A stretch of 64,000 nucleotides of DNA, taken from Oryzias latipes (taxonomy: Eukaryota; Chordata; Actinopteri; Beloniformes; Adrianichthyidae). The notes beneath the pieces are model-generated. The model was not told where the DNA came from, ran no database searches, and saw only the letters and a program-made list of their open reading frames with translations. The stretch covers positions 12,273,950-12,337,949 of the forward strand of contig NC_019872.2 in NCBI RefSeq assembly GCF_002234675.1, written 5' to 3'. Made by a program: the position numbers and the translations under genes. Shown one piece after another: positions 47,901 through 60,300 of the stretch (position 1 is its first letter; every line of letters begins with the position of its first letter).

Positions 47901-48600
47901 GTTATGGAAACTCATTAATAACTCATCAATAATAAAACAGTTGGAAATATTTTGATCCTTTCATTTGAAACTGCCTTCCACTCTGCTGTTTTCATTTGCC
48001 CCCCTCCTGCCCCTGGTTTAGTTCTAGTTTTAACCTTAGAATTTGGCTCCATTAGATGTGGACTTTCCCAGGTTCCAAAAGCAGAAAAGTTTGACTTTAG
48101 TAACGTTTTGCTGAGTATTTTCTCTCTTTTTTTATTTTTGTTTTTCTAGTTGTATTTCTGTGATTGCCCATCACAAACGTTCACAACCAAAGTTACAGAA
48201 ATCTAATCTACATTTTTAATACAAAAAATGCATTGCCACTTTCTTCTACATTTAAAAGTTAAACACACCATCATGCATGAGATGCGTTGCACAAAGTTTG
48301 TCCTCCTTTGGGGTTCATTTGTGACTCTTTCAGCAGATGACAGTAAAAACTTACTATTTGGCGTGCATGGCCCCCCGCGATGCCATTTGGTGCGTCTGGT
48401 CGTCCTGACAGAGGGGAGTCCCCAAGGAGCAGAGCTCCGAGGACCAGACTCTCCTGCCTCTGTTTGAGAAGCTCCAGCTCATACAGACCAGACAGGCTGG
48501 CCTCCAGGCGCTCTTTATTCCGACTGCGCTCTGCTGCTGCCGGCAGAGGGAACGGCGCATACACGACTCCCAGAGCGCCTGGGAGCTCCACAAAAGACAT
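41915..48600 (-). CDS. dact3: Dapper family protein, best match DACT3; complete in 3 coding exons
   Basis: Dapper proteins bind Dishevelled and modulate Wnt and TGF-beta signalling. Minus-strand exons: 48600-48355, 47114-46988, 43452-41915; phases 0 and 1 fit and give 636 residues. N-terminal block: [20 protein letters not shown] (28-47), then [15 protein letters not shown], the family start. The long last exon is Ser/His/Lys-rich and ends with [24 protein letters not shown] and [20 protein letters not shown], then [13 protein letters not shown] (633-636) is the PDZ-binding ligand. The tail and length match human DACT3, and DACT3 and DMPK share a human chromosome arm. The fish paralogue dact4 is the main alternative. 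A clear leucine zipper and the S-G-F-Y-E motif between exons 1 and 3 are not seen, so a phase-neutral exon may have been missed. Intron 2 holds a Tc1 element. Confidence 0.88.
43453..45371. other. dact3 intron 2, distal part
   Basis: Contains an unidentified protein-like minus frame (about 44262-44025, see findings) and a degenerate MITE at about 44518-45118 whose ends (ACCCCGAATTTACACTGG and an altered inverse ending CAGCCT) and TTA/TAA flanks suggest PIF/Harbinger. A palindromic GTCACGTGAC lies at about 43890-43899. Confidence 0.4.
45372..46950 (-). mobile_element. Tc1-like transposon with long inverted repeats
   Basis: The ends CAGTCAGGACCATAAATA and (inverse) CAGTCAAGACCATAAATA are followed by about 220 bp of matching inverted repeat on both sides. 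TA flanks both sides (45370-45371 and 46951-46952), the Tc1/mariner target. The element is 1579 bp and lies in dact3 intron 2. It carries one transposase pseudogene. Confidence 0.95.
45569..46591 (-). pseudogene. Tc1-like transposase, broken by an internal deletion
   Basis: The first about 270 residues are intact: a paired-type helix-turn-helix DNA-binding region ([18 protein letters not shown]), an AT-hook-like GRPRKT, and the catalytic core with [11 protein letters not shown] (first Asp) and [13 protein letters not shown] (second Asp). After EWPS, a deletion of roughly 75-80 bp plus a frame change removes the S-P-D-L-N-P-I-E block, which holds the third catalytic residue. The normal C-terminal reading continues in another frame to a stop near 45628. 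The protein as encoded cannot be an active DDE transposase. The 186-codon plus-strand frame at 46122-46682 is its antisense shadow. Confidence 0.93.
47115..48354. other. dact3 intron 1
   Basis: Contains a dispersed repeat copy (about 47150-47460, related to 16262-16520 and 62480-62740) and a truncated piggyBac-type MITE (47515-47678). No further exon was recognised, although a Dapper leucine-zipper exon might have been expected here. Confidence 0.5.
47515..47678 (-). mobile_element. piggyBac-type MITE, copy 4, truncated
   Basis: It begins CCCCTGATCTATCC after CTAA (a mutated TTAA) and runs through TGGTCATCTAGACCCACTAG and GGTGTCCATGGATTACATG, but stops at GGGAGAAC without the second end. Confidence 0.75.
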
Positions 48601-48939
48601 CCCAGTTCCTGTTCTCCTATTTTAAAAGAGGAAAAACCAAAAGGTTTGGGCTGAGAATCTGTAAGATGTTTACTTCTACTCCAGAAAAAAGTTGACTGCA
48701 GCAGAAGTAGCTTAACGGAGTTCTGCGCTTTGGGACCTCCTTCTGCCCTGCAGTAACACGATGAGCCAGTAGGGGGAGCTCTGCGTGTTCATAAAGCAGC
48801 ACATGTGGGCAGAGCAACCAAAGTGTTATAATAAAGTGTATAATAATATTAAGAACTTATCAACAGTCGAATAAAAAATTATAAACAAACAAATAACTAA
48901 ATATGCGAAATTACTATGTTAAAGTTAAGAAATAATAAA

Positions 48940-48943
<4 letters not shown>

Positions 48944-49016
<73 letters not shown>

Positions 49017-49018
49017 TG

Positions 49019-49048
<30 letters not shown>
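48944..49048. repeat. (TA)n/(TG)n microsatellite
   Basis: A short TATATA run passes into about 45 TG units with a few TGGG interruptions. The Cys-Val frame across it is an artefact. Confidence 0.95.
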
Positions 49049-49049
<1 letters not shown>

Positions 49050-49255
49050 AGAAACGAACAAGAAGATTAAAATGAAACAGGTTCAGCACAATTTTTGTTC
49101 AGTTTGTTCAGAGGCAGCAGAAAAACTGAAGGCTTATTTTCCAAATTCAGTCCAAACACGAAGAACCTGCACATAAAAAACATCACTGGAGCACACGGCA
49201 TAATAACTGGTGGTTGCTATGAGAAGAGAACAGAGGTACGAAGGAACTGAATTAA

Positions 49256-49460
49256 CCCTTGTGCTATCTTAGATGCCCCCACCCTTACATTGGCGTGTTA
49301 TTCCTACCATGACAAAGGTGGATAAAGGTGGAAAGATTTCATGTAATCCATGGACACCAGTGAGGTTCACAAATCATTGAAGAAAAAAGGTTCAGCGCAC
49401 TGTCTAGTGGGTCTAGATGACCCAACTCCCAATGTTAAAGTGCCTAGGATAGCACAAGGG
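49256..49460 (+). mobile_element. piggyBac-type MITE, copy 3
   Basis: It starts CCCTTGTGCTATCTTAGATG after TTAA (49252-49255) and ends GGATAGCACAAGGG followed by CTAA. Its length is 205 bp, the same as copy 1. Confidence 0.88.
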
Positions 49461-50344
49461 CTAAGGAGCGCCTTGCAGAGCAGCTGTTAACAACAACAAA
49501 AAGGAACATTGCAAATATATACCGAATGAAACTGTAAGTAATATGCAACTTTCTAACTTTGATATATTTTTTTTGTTGACTGATTATAGTAAACTTGGTC
49601 AACCTGGATTTTCAAGCGTTTGCTCCTCCTGCTACATCTACATCATCTCTCACTGTAACGTTTACATTTACAAAACCCCTGGATATGTTTAGTATATTAT
49701 GTTTAAAAGAAGAAACTCAAACAGCTTTTTTCAATATTTGAAGCATATTATGATATTGCTCGGACCCTTCTCATGATTACTGTAGTAAATGACAGTAATA
49801 ATCACTTCTTCATGACGGTCCATCAGCAATAAGAGAGCATGAGGTTTGATAATGACAGATTAGATGGAAAACCTTCTGTCCTTTGGTGTTTTTGTCCGAT
49901 CATCCGTACATCCGTTCGTCCTTGCTCTGTCTACCTGTTTATCCATCGGTCAGTCCCTCTGTATATTTGTTCATTCTCCCATCTATCCATCCAGTCGTTC
50001 ATTCCTCCACCCTCCATCCATCCTTCAATATTTTTAACATTTTATTTATCCATCCATTTTTTAAACCTGCTGAATCCCTTTTAGGATCACAGGACTGCTG
50101 GAGCCTGCCCCAGTTACTAACGGGCAAATTGAGGATACACCCTGAAAAGGTCGTCAGTCTGTTGCGGGACATGCATTATTCTATCTGTGTATTATTCCAT
50201 TTTTCCACCCATATCATACAGTACGTCAACCCGTTTATCTCTTTAGTCTAAAAACCTTCAGTGATATTGTAGATGACTGCCCCCGTGTGGCCATTATTTG
50301 TCCTACAAATGCTCAAAATTTTCCGTAATGTTCTTGCAATGCTA
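49461..50344. other. Intergenic upstream of dact3
   Basis: Mostly AT-rich. Positions 50046-50160 are a fragment of the RTE/L2-like retroelement (TTTAAACCTGCTGAATCCC, GGACTGCTGGAGCCTGCCCC), with a CATC/CATT-rich simple stretch before it (49900-50060) that produces spurious frames. Confidence 0.5.
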
Positions 50345-53326
50345 TTTATGGCGTCCTATACTGTTCATAATTAAATAAATAAATATTTAATTAAACAAAT
50401 AATTATGGCCTCATGCAAATACACAATCAACCAATAAATCTCTCATAAATGTATAAAAAGATCATGAAATTGTGAAAAACCTGCACACTGATTTTATATA
50501 AGCCATTATATTATTCAATATATTTCATTTTGCTTTAAAAACCTGTTAATTATTTTAAAACAGCATTTTAAAATATTCATTTTTAATCATGTGGAATATT
50601 ATTATAATTCTGTCTTTTTTCAGAAGCTCGTATTTCAAAATCAACATTTTCCAAAGTAGCTTTGTTTTTATTTCATGTTGCTGTTTTTCACAATGGCTTA
50701 TTTATTTCATGAAGAGCTTTTTCAGGAGAATGAGTCTATCTGTCAATCAGTGAAAGTGGATCTAAACGCTCATTGGCTCATCCATGGAAATCGACTCATA
50801 TTCCTCGATACCCGCTCAGCGGTGTGCCAGTCAGAGAGATGTCATATATTTTAGCGATATCCGCGCAGCTTTGCTGACATTAGAGATCAAATAGAGTCAA
50901 ACAATCTGTCTGCTGTAGAAGATGCAAACATGGACGACTCTGTTTTTGTAGTTTGAGGGTTTGTGTGGACCAAACCACAGAGGAGCTCCGGTCGTCCACG
51001 TCTATAAAGTCCCCCGTTGAAACATTCCTCATTCTTACGCCATTCACTCAGAGCTCACATCGTGCTTTACACTGTGTCGGCTCGCAGGAGGCGAGCTGGC
51101 GGACCGACAGTCAGACCAGGCAGCTGCGCAAAGCGGAACAAGCCTGCTCAGGCCTCCTGAACCTTATGATATTTTTCTATTTTCATTGAGACAATGATTA
51201 TAATCAGGTCCTCTGATTTTATTTTTCCCTCGCGGGAAAATGTTGAACCTTTCCTGCGATGACGTTTCTGACCGTGGTCGGAAAACGCAGCGGAGATCCA
51301 GGATTGATTGAGCAATTCTGCAGCCAGGGTTTACTCCAAGAATCAGGCTCTGTACTTTGGAGGAAACCTTTTTTACTATTACTTTTCCGGGGGACAGGGC
51401 AACGGACCCTTAACTTGCGCTCACACACACACACACTCTTGCACTGCCTGGGCGCTCTGATTTACACGCAATTTAAGACGTAGTTTGACTGCAGGACCTG
51501 AAGCAGAGACTCTCTGGGATGATCTCATGAACTCAAACATGGAAACATTGTTATCATGTGAAACTATTCAAAATAAATAAAGCTGATCTTTTAACACTCC
51601 ATGTGCATTGTGCATCCATGCATTGTTACTGAGATAAGCACAGGCAACCGCTCCATGTGGCCATCAGGCTAAAAACATTAACTTTTTTTTTTATTTTTTT
51701 TTTTTATTGAGCTTCAAACAAACATATACACATAACTACAGCAAAAAAATAAAAAACGAATAAAAAACACACAGAAAATTAACAAACAGCCTTAAAATTG
51801 TAGTTTACAATACTAGGGAACGTCATACAACATTTAGCATATAGTCTTCATTGAAAATAGACAGGTTTATTACATTTTTGTTTATTATTAATTAATTTCA
51901 GAAATTTAGAATATAAACTAATCTCTTTATGAAATGTGTTAAATAACATTCTGGCTTTTGTAATACAGAAAGTGATTTTCGTTTAACAGAATCCCTAATA
52001 CCCCTAGTATTTTGTGAAATAAAACCACACAGAACTTAAGGACATAAATAAAACACGGAAAATATGTAAACAAAAAAGAGAAAATTTAGGATTAAAGAAG
52101 CTGGTGTCTTAAATTAGAAGTTAGCTGCACCCCTATATTTACTAAATATGAACCTGAGAATTTTACTATTATATCATGATTTTCACTAAAATGTTTCACT
52201 GGAAAACAAAATAAATTGTTATTACAAATTATATAACCATATTGATTGAAACCTTTCGCATCTTAGAAAAAAAAATACTTTTGTTAATAAAAGGTAAATG
52301 TAAAAAAAAGATGAAATACTTAACTTAGATTTGCTCTATTATGTAAACAGAATGACTTAAATGTTAAAACTTAGAATAATTACAGTAAAAAACAATTTAA
52401 ATAAGGCAATATGAACTCAACAACGCAAAATAGGTAGGTCACCTCCTTGTAAACATTTCACTCCATATTCACTCTAGTCCCGTTGATGTATCCCACATGG
52501 CCCCTGTAATAAGCTAAAAACATTAACTGGCAGCCCCTCCCACACACGGCATGTTGCGTTCATGGAACTCCAGTTCATAGACGTTTTGTGGAACTCCAAC
52601 AACCACCCAGCCTAACTTGGGCCACTACTAGATGTTAATGAGAAGATGAAAATTGCCGAACCGACCACAAAATCACCCGAATTATGCACACTCGCCCAAA
52701 GCCACTTTTATCCGCAAATCTAGAACAAAAACTGCCCAATTTCGTGTAACACTGTGGATGTGTTGAGGTGCATACTCCCCCTAGTGTTGAGGGGTGTGCA
52801 TTGCGCCGTCACGTTTGGTGAAACATCTTCGATTGATGTAGTCAGGGTGCTGCTGCTCATGTCTGAGTAAAGGAGTAGCCAATCACAAAAGTGTCTCCGC
52901 CTTGTCTAGTTTGATTGACAGACAGACACAGTCTCCTGAAAAAGCTCTTCATGAAATAAATAAGCCATTGTGAAAAACAGCAACATGAAATAAAAACAAA
53001 GCTACTTTAGAAAATGTTGATTTTGAAATCCAAGGTTCTGAAAAAAGACGTAGAATTATAATAATATTCCACATGATTAAAATTAATATTTTAAAATGCT
53101 GTTTTAAAATAATGAACAGGTTTTTAAAGCAAAATGAAATATATTGAATAATATAATGGCTTATATAAAATCGGTGTGCAGGTTTTTCACACTTTCATGA
53201 TCTTTTTATATATTTATGAGAGATTTATTGGTTGATTGTGTATTTGCATGACGTCATATTTATTTATTTAATTAAATATTTATTTATTTAATTATGAACA
53301 GTATAGGACTCCATAGGCTATTTGTT
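50345..53326. mobile_element. Large inverted repeat, arms of about 420 bp, probable foldback-type DNA element
   Basis: The left arm, about 50345-50765, matches the inverse of about 52905-53326. The outer ends are ATGGCGTCCTATACTGTTCA and its inverse ending CAGTATAGGACTCCAT. Matching continues through AATAAATAAATATTTAATTA, GGCTTATTTATTTCATGAAG and AGCTCTTTTTCAGGAGA-type text to GTCTGTCAATCA. The spacer of about 2.1 kb includes a retroelement insertion (51684-52512) and GC-richer unique sequence (50770-51500). There is no transposase. GCTATTT occurs just outside both ends, but a clean target duplication is not certain. Confidence 0.75.
51684..52512 (-). mobile_element. 5'-truncated non-LTR retrotransposon fragment with 16-bp target duplication
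   Basis: GCTAAAAACATTAACT occurs at 51668-51683 and again at 52513-52528, directly flanking the segment. The left end is a T-rich tract, i.e. the poly(A) tail of a minus-strand insertion. The 829-bp body has no long frame, as expected for a copy holding mostly 3' untranslated sequence. The family is not identified. Confidence 0.75.
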
Positions 53327-53570
53327 TAAAATTTTTTTAACAATTATAATTCAATTTAAATAAAAAAAATCCCTGAATGCTTTGAAAAATCTGCCTCATG
53401 AAAAAGATTTTCAAAATTAAGCACAGTCGTGAAAGACAGACTCTTGCAAATATATATATTATATGTATATATTAGGATACATTTATATAAATATATACAT
53501 GTTCAGAAAAGTTCCCTTTCCCTCCATATGCTGTAACACCTATTAACCACTGCACACACATAAAAGAAGG

Positions 53571-53951
53571 TTAAGTATGTCCCAAAGGTTGTGTCTTAAC
53601 AGGAATGAGTGAATTTGTGAGGAAATGTGTCCCAGATTGGTCCCAAACTATGGCTTCAAACATGCCCACTGCTTTTGGAAAAAGAGAGGTGGCCCACATG
53701 AACTCGTTCTCTGCAGAAAAGCACCAGGTCTCTGCTGCAACCAGAACCGCATTCACCAAAGCACAGCTCACCTGCAGCCAGCAGCTACTGTAGCGCGAGT
53801 CTGAATGTAATGCCAGATGATGAGTGTTGGACAGCAGCAAATCCTGTGGTTCCTCAGTGGCATTCTTCTGGAACTGCTCACCCAGTCCTGCCTGTTCAAG
53901 GTAACCACTTAACACGTGTAGCAACAAAGCAGCACATAGATTACCCAGCAC
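53571..53951 (-). CDS. Unidentified open frame, possible exon(s)
   Basis: A 126-codon minus-strand frame. I do not recognise the protein. Its composition is protein-like, and it contains good splice signals: an acceptor context TACCTTGAACAG before GCAGGACTGGGTGAG, a strong donor CTGGCTGCAG/GTGAGC, and a later acceptor-like GGTTGCAGCAG before AGACCTGGTGC. It may be a real exon pair, a retrocopy or a transposon relic. The antisense plus frame (53605-53793) is also open. It lies between dact3 and clmp. Confidence 0.2.
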   Translation of the reverse strand: MLGNLCAALLLHVLSGYLEQAGLGEQFQKNATEEPQDLLLSNTHHLALHSDSRYSSCWLQVSCALVNAVLVAAETWCFSAENEFMWATSLFPKAVGMFEAIVWDQSGTHFLTNSLIPVKTQPLGHT

Positions 53952-56900
53952 TTTAAAGTGAAGAAGTTATATTTATTCTTGTTTTCACAAAACAATGGGA
54001 ACACACATGGTGACAGTCTGAGCAGGACTATATGGCTGCTCCAAGAACAAGAAGTCCAGGGTTTCCTCACACTTCAGCAGACAAAGGTAGAGATGCGGAA
54101 CAGCATGTTTCTGTCAAAACAATATGAGAAGATGTGATCCTAAACTCTAACATGATTTCTCAATGTTTTGTTTCTCAGTCAAAGTCATCAAATCTCACTG
54201 CCCTGCGTTTAAACAAAAAAAATCCAGATGCCTCTGCAAAGGCTTTATAGGGTCTAACAGTCATCTGACTGAAAGTCTAAAACATGGAGAACAATGAGTG
54301 CTAAGGACCTGGGGGCTTATTTATAAAACTGTAGGTAGATTTTGTGTACTCACAGAAAGAAAATTCAGATTTATCATCCTGCATACTGGAAACTAGTTTT
54401 TTTTTTCTTTTGCAGATTGAGCAAGAAAAAAACAGTTTTTATGGAGGGGAAAAAATAGACTTCAAAAGCAAAATGATGTTTCCACATTTTCCACTCATCT
54501 CCTGAACTTCTTTGTTCTAAGCATCTTTTATATAAAAGTCCCCATCTGAGAAACAAAAATGATTGCGTGAACGATTTAATGGCATCGTAAATACAGTGAA
54601 CTTTTGACAATTCCTTCATTTGAAAAATGCTTTTTCATTTATTAGCTTTTTAATACTACCTGGCGACAGCACTTACAGTGACCGGTGAAGAAATGTATGC
54701 ACTCCTAGAAATTCAAAGAAGGATGTCAACATGCATGCGAATATTTTATAACCCACATAAGCTCTAATTCTAATAAATAAAACCTATTTTTAGCAGATTT
54801 GTTTGATTTTCTTTCTGTAAAACCACAAAATTGCATTTGCTGCAAAACGTGGAAAAGCCCTCAAGAGAAACATTTTAAGTATTTATGCTTGTATAAATCA
54901 TTTGCATTTTTATTTATCTTTATCTTTATATTTTTTCTTCTAACTTAAGATGTTCTTTGAGCTAGCATAAGGTTTCTTGTGCAGAAATTCCTCAAACTCC
55001 TTATAGGGATTTGAGGCTGGTTCGAAAAATGACCTGGAGCCACATCAGTTCACCAGCTAACCACTAGGGGGCTTGTTATACAGGCAACATTCAATCCACT
55101 GAGAAAAAAAGACTCAAATTTGAAACAGTGAGAAGTGTTCAAATAATCTGTTATCATCATTTGGATAAAAATAAAGGAAAAAAGTTGTGTTTTACCAGCT
55201 GATGTGTGTTTTTTCCCACTTAGTTTATTTTCAGAGCGACAGCCTTTGATGGGGGCCGTTGATGACCCTGAACAGATCAGTGGGTAACATGACACACCCC
55301 CTTTGTCCATTTTGAACATGGTTTGGCGTAAATATTAGTAACCAACAATTCTCACGCCTCTGGTCCAACAGATAAAACATTTACATACATATACATATGT
55401 TTACACAGTACAAAAATGAGCTTTTAATTTACATGGCTGAGCGTCATCACTCTTATAAACGTCACAAAATGACCAAGAGATGAAAAAATATTTTGATTAT
55501 AAATACTGGTATTAGAGTGTTTTATAGCTAATTTAAGATGCAGGTCAACACTGACCTGTTAACATAAAGCATAGTAACAGAAAGCACAGAAAGAAGGTTT
55601 AAAACATCATCTGGCACAAACAGTGAATTATCCAGGATATTAATATGCAAACTGGAAAACCCTTTCGGACTTCACTTTTGACCTGAATAAAGACTTTATT
55701 ATGAATATGGACCTCCATCAAAATACAGATTTGGGCCTTAAATTGAAATTTCATTTAATTATTTAATCTGATAATGAGTTTTACTTTAAAATGCTGTCAT
55801 AATATAAATTTCAACTATGGACTATCTAGAATGTTTTCTGAATATTGTCTTTGATCTAAATATGGATTTTAACTAGACTATGGACCTTAATCTAATGACT
55901 TCAAATATAAAATGGATTTTAATTAGAATATGCTGTACATATATGATATTCTTTTCTTGTCTAAAAGAAATGAGGAACTATTGCACTTTAAAATGTGTCG
56001 CTAAACATTTAGGCTCATAAACAGATTTTCATTTCAGCTATGAGAGGCATCCATTGTTTAATTGTACCTGTGTAGAAGGATGTATTTACATTTAGAGGTG
56101 TTGAGGCGGCAGAAAAGGTCAATCAAAGAAGACAGATTGCAGAGAATCAATAATAAATCTAATATTAGATTTGGTGATGTTGCATTTGGTTCTAAACTTT
56201 ACAATAAATGCCTTAAAAGGACTCTTGAGTAAATGCATTCAGAGACAACCACAAAAATCCTGTTTTCTAACGCTGACATTCACGGTGGGGCAGGAGAGGA
56301 TCAGTGGAAGACACGTCCAATCAAATTCTCTTCTTCATGAGAACCTTTTCTTTTCTCTAATTTCTTGTCGTTTACATCTAAGTTTGGAAATCCAAAACAC
56401 TTTAGTTTAGAATAAAAATGTCAACAATCATATCCTGTCATCTTTTCAGAAAGAACAACTAAAAAATTTTCATCTAAAAACGATCAGACTGTGGGAGCTG
56501 AGGGCAAACATAAAACACTCTTACATCATAAACTGGGTTATCAATAGCATTGTTTGGATTTATTACTGTAATTAAGATAAAAATGATCTGCATAAAAGTC
56601 GCTTAAATTCTATTTCTAATTGCTAGGAAAAAATATAATCTTTATAGGGTTTTTAATGGTGCATGAAAATACTTCAACAACACAATAAAGGAATCAATGT
56701 TAGTGTAAACCTTCAAGACTTTGGCACTTCCTTATTTAGGGCCTTTTATTTCACCCTGAAACAATCTTCAAACGTATTAGTTGTCTGTTGTAGCCTCCGT
56801 ACAAAATGGCACACGATAATAACAGTGATGACTAATATTTTTGGAATTTGACGAGAGGGCGGCGAGCGTCGTTAACTGGAAAAGAGGCACTGAGCAAACC

Positions 56901-57377
56901 GACGACAATTTTTCAGCCAACAAAGCAGGAAGAATTGAAAAGATATTTTTCTATGCGGTGAAAATGAACAGCATAGAAAAAAAGTACTTGATGGGTTCGG
57001 TCACAGATGGAGGCGTGTGTCGTGGATGAATGGTCTCAAGCTATTTGCAGAATTGAAAAAGACTCTGGAGCACATTTCAGTCACTCCTCTGTCATTCTTT
57101 TTTTTTTCAATGACCAAAGAGAATACCTGCCATCAAACGTTGTCATTTCTTTACAGTTCTGTGCCTTTCCAGTTTAACAATGAGACTCCGATGAACTTGA
57201 TGAAATGAGCACGTTTCAACAAACAACACTAGAATTAATGTGCCTACAGTGTAAATGCAAATCTGTTCAAGCGTCCACTGGACCGAGAATGGCAAGAGTA
57301 CAGGTATATCTAGATAACATATTTACTATTCTTCTCATTCACAGCCTTGTGATGTAGATATTTTCCTCAGTATGACT
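53952..57377. other. Intergenic and clmp 3' region
   Basis: AT-rich sequence downstream of the clmp stop codon (57378). The clmp 3' untranslated region should occupy the right part; its end cannot be fixed because AATAAA-like words are frequent on the minus strand. No other gene was recognised. Confidence 0.5.
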
Positions 57378-60300
57378 TTACACAGTGTTAAAGGCTTGGG
57401 TTTGGGCGGGGTCCATATTAGAAGTAGCCCCCATGTGGGTTGAGTTCACATGGCTTAGTTTTGGGGGAGGGCTGGGCTTGGAGTTGGAGGTGGACGAGGA
57501 GGTCGGTGTGGAACGGGATACGAGTGTCTTGGAAAGCACCTGATTGTAGACAGCTGAAGGCTGAGTGAAAGTGGGACCATGGCAGTTTTTCTTTCCAGGC
57601 CCCACAACAGAAATGCCGCCTTGTTGGCTGCCGGTTCCCGTGTTGTGCACCATGGACTGGGTGGAGGAGGTGCCTGAGCGAGAGCTACTGGAATGAGACG
57701 AGGACAGGGAGTTGGGCTTGACTAGCTTTGCTTTCGGAGCTTCTGCATCCTCCCTGAAAGAAGCAAATGTGGTTAAGCGACAAGCAAATACTAAGGGTGC
57801 ACTTACTGCCCTAGTCACAACTGCCCTTACGGGGCCAAACGTGGGCAAACCTGTGGTCTGCAGGAACTTTCAATGTTGTTGACTGGCCGAGGATCAAAAT
57901 TGTTCATTTTTCTATGGGCATGCTGCAGGCGACAGATTGTAGCAAACACTTAAGGTGTATTCAGACTGGACACATTTGGCTCGCTTGAAGCGAATCAGAG
58001 TTCGTTTCCCCGATAATCCGGATCATATTTGGAGTCTGAATACACCCAAGTCCCGGTCAAGGAACCACTCTCTGACCCATCTTTCAAGGTGGTCTCGGTT
58101 TGTCTCCATTTTGGTTCGCTCTGAGGTTTTCTCAGTCTGAATGCGCTCCGTGCTTGGAACAGAACAACTGAACCGAAGGCCACCACAGCCTGGCTTTAAG
58201 GGATGTTAACAGAGTAACGGAGCAACAGGGAGACACAGCAACTCATTGAAGTGTGGTCGAATGAATGCAGGCTCATTAAAACAAGGTTTAACGTGATACA
58301 CATTGCTTCTTACACTGTTTTCCCATCAATCTATATGTCATACACACTATACCAGATACCTTCTGGATTAATAACGGATTCGGTTCGGACCAATTAATAT
58401 TTCTTGTCGGAATACACTCTTTAACAACACGTAAGGGTGACGTAGGTGAGATGCAGGCAGGGCATTTTTCAACTCTCTAAACCCTGTGCACTGCATTAAA
58501 AAGCCGGTTATGTGTTGTTAAACTGGCAAGCCTGACTGATCTTAGGAAATTAGACAATCAGAGCGTAGTTTGTGTAGACATCTAACGGGTGTCTTACGGG
58601 CGCGAACCTATCACCTACACACCCCGTCCATGCAGAATTTGTGCACAGTCAGCAAGTAGTACTCGCACCTTAATGACGACTAGAATGTTGCATAAAGACC
58701 CAGTATGTCATCAGTGTGGGCAACTTATATTATCCTTACGAAACCTTCAAAATACCACACACATGTTCCATTTTCAACAACGTCTCTTGAGGTGGACGCA
58801 CAAGCCTCAGGGGAACTATAAGTAACACTTGCGCTGCCCGTAAGATGCAGTCGCCCCTGTCCGTGACCCTCCTGGGCCCCTGACAACCCAAAAACCTGTA
58901 CAGGTTAACCCGTGCATGTGACTAAGGCTTAAGCAACACACATATGAAGTTTCTGAACAAATATTTCATGTTCAGGTTCAGAGAGTTTACCTGATTTCAT
59001 TTGGGGTTTCTTCTTCTTCGTATTTCTTCATTTGCTTTTTGCAGAATGCCAACCAGATGATGAGGATGATGAGGAGGACGCCAAAGGACACACCAACTAC
59101 GGCACCAGCAACCACGCCCATTCCCCTCACATCTACAGAAATGGCAGACGTTTGGAGTTAGGACAATAGGTTACTAAGTTGGAGGTAAAAAAAGTCACAT
59201 TTACAAAAATAAAGCCAACTTGTGATGGACTGGTAGCAATTCCGGGTGTACCTTCCCCTTTTTTTAACAGTAGTTAGGATAGGCTCCAGCTTTCTCATGA
59301 CATAAAAGGGATCCAGCAGGTTTATAAATTGGTGGGAAAAAAATCACAAAATTTGACTATTTTAATATTACTATAATTTACTCTTAGACTACTGATTGCA
59401 AACCTGGTGGAGACCGGAAATGCTTGACCTCTGTCCTTACCAACCTGCACAATGACTTGCTCTTGACCAAAAACCTATTTTCTGCTCCAACATACAAATA
59501 AATTACTTAAAAATCATGCAGTTTGATTTCCTGGTTCCCTTTTCTGAATTCTGTTTCTAACTCTTATTAAAGTGTTTCTGTGATGAACATTATCTTATTA
59601 AGAATCAGTGAACGCCAAAAGAAAAATCCTTTCTATTCCTTTTCTTAACCATCTAATCTTTTTTGTCTCGGTATACAATACTTTTAATTTTCTCTGTGTG
59701 AAAGGTGCTGTATAATAGAAATCGCCTTGTGCTCATTAGGTGGTATCTGGCTGAATAAACGATTTCCCTTGAGGGTACATCTTTATAACAAAAGGCTGAG
59801 AACCACTGTTCCATGCAAATGAAGCAGCAGGTTTTCCAACTCAAGAGAAAAAAACATATTTTAGTCTTTTATTTTGTCCATGTATGGTTACAGAATGCAA
59901 ACCGCATCCTTGTTACTAACAGGAGGGCCTTTTATTGTGTTCATTCATGTCTCACATTCAATTGATCCTGTTCAGATGACATGACATTTACAATTCTGTA
60001 AGAAGACAAACTCCTCCACCCACAATGCATCTGAACCTCCACTGTGCAGCTTTCTTCTCCAACATCGTTGCTCGCTGTGCATTTGTAGATACCGGCGTTG
60101 TCCTTGGTCAAGTTCTTCAGCGTCACAGTTTCTGGGTTTTTTAGATCTAAAGTGCAGGGAAAAAATAGGCACAGGTGTAAGTTCTTGATCTCCGTTGGCT
60201 ATCGAAAAGCATATCACAATCAATAACGATTTAAAACCAGTTATTTAATTTTTTTTTGCAGAGGGCTTAGTGCAAATCGTACTAAACATTTTGGTTACAT

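Noticed and set aside
48916-49176. Cys-Val repeat frame
   Set aside because: Product of the TG microsatellite.
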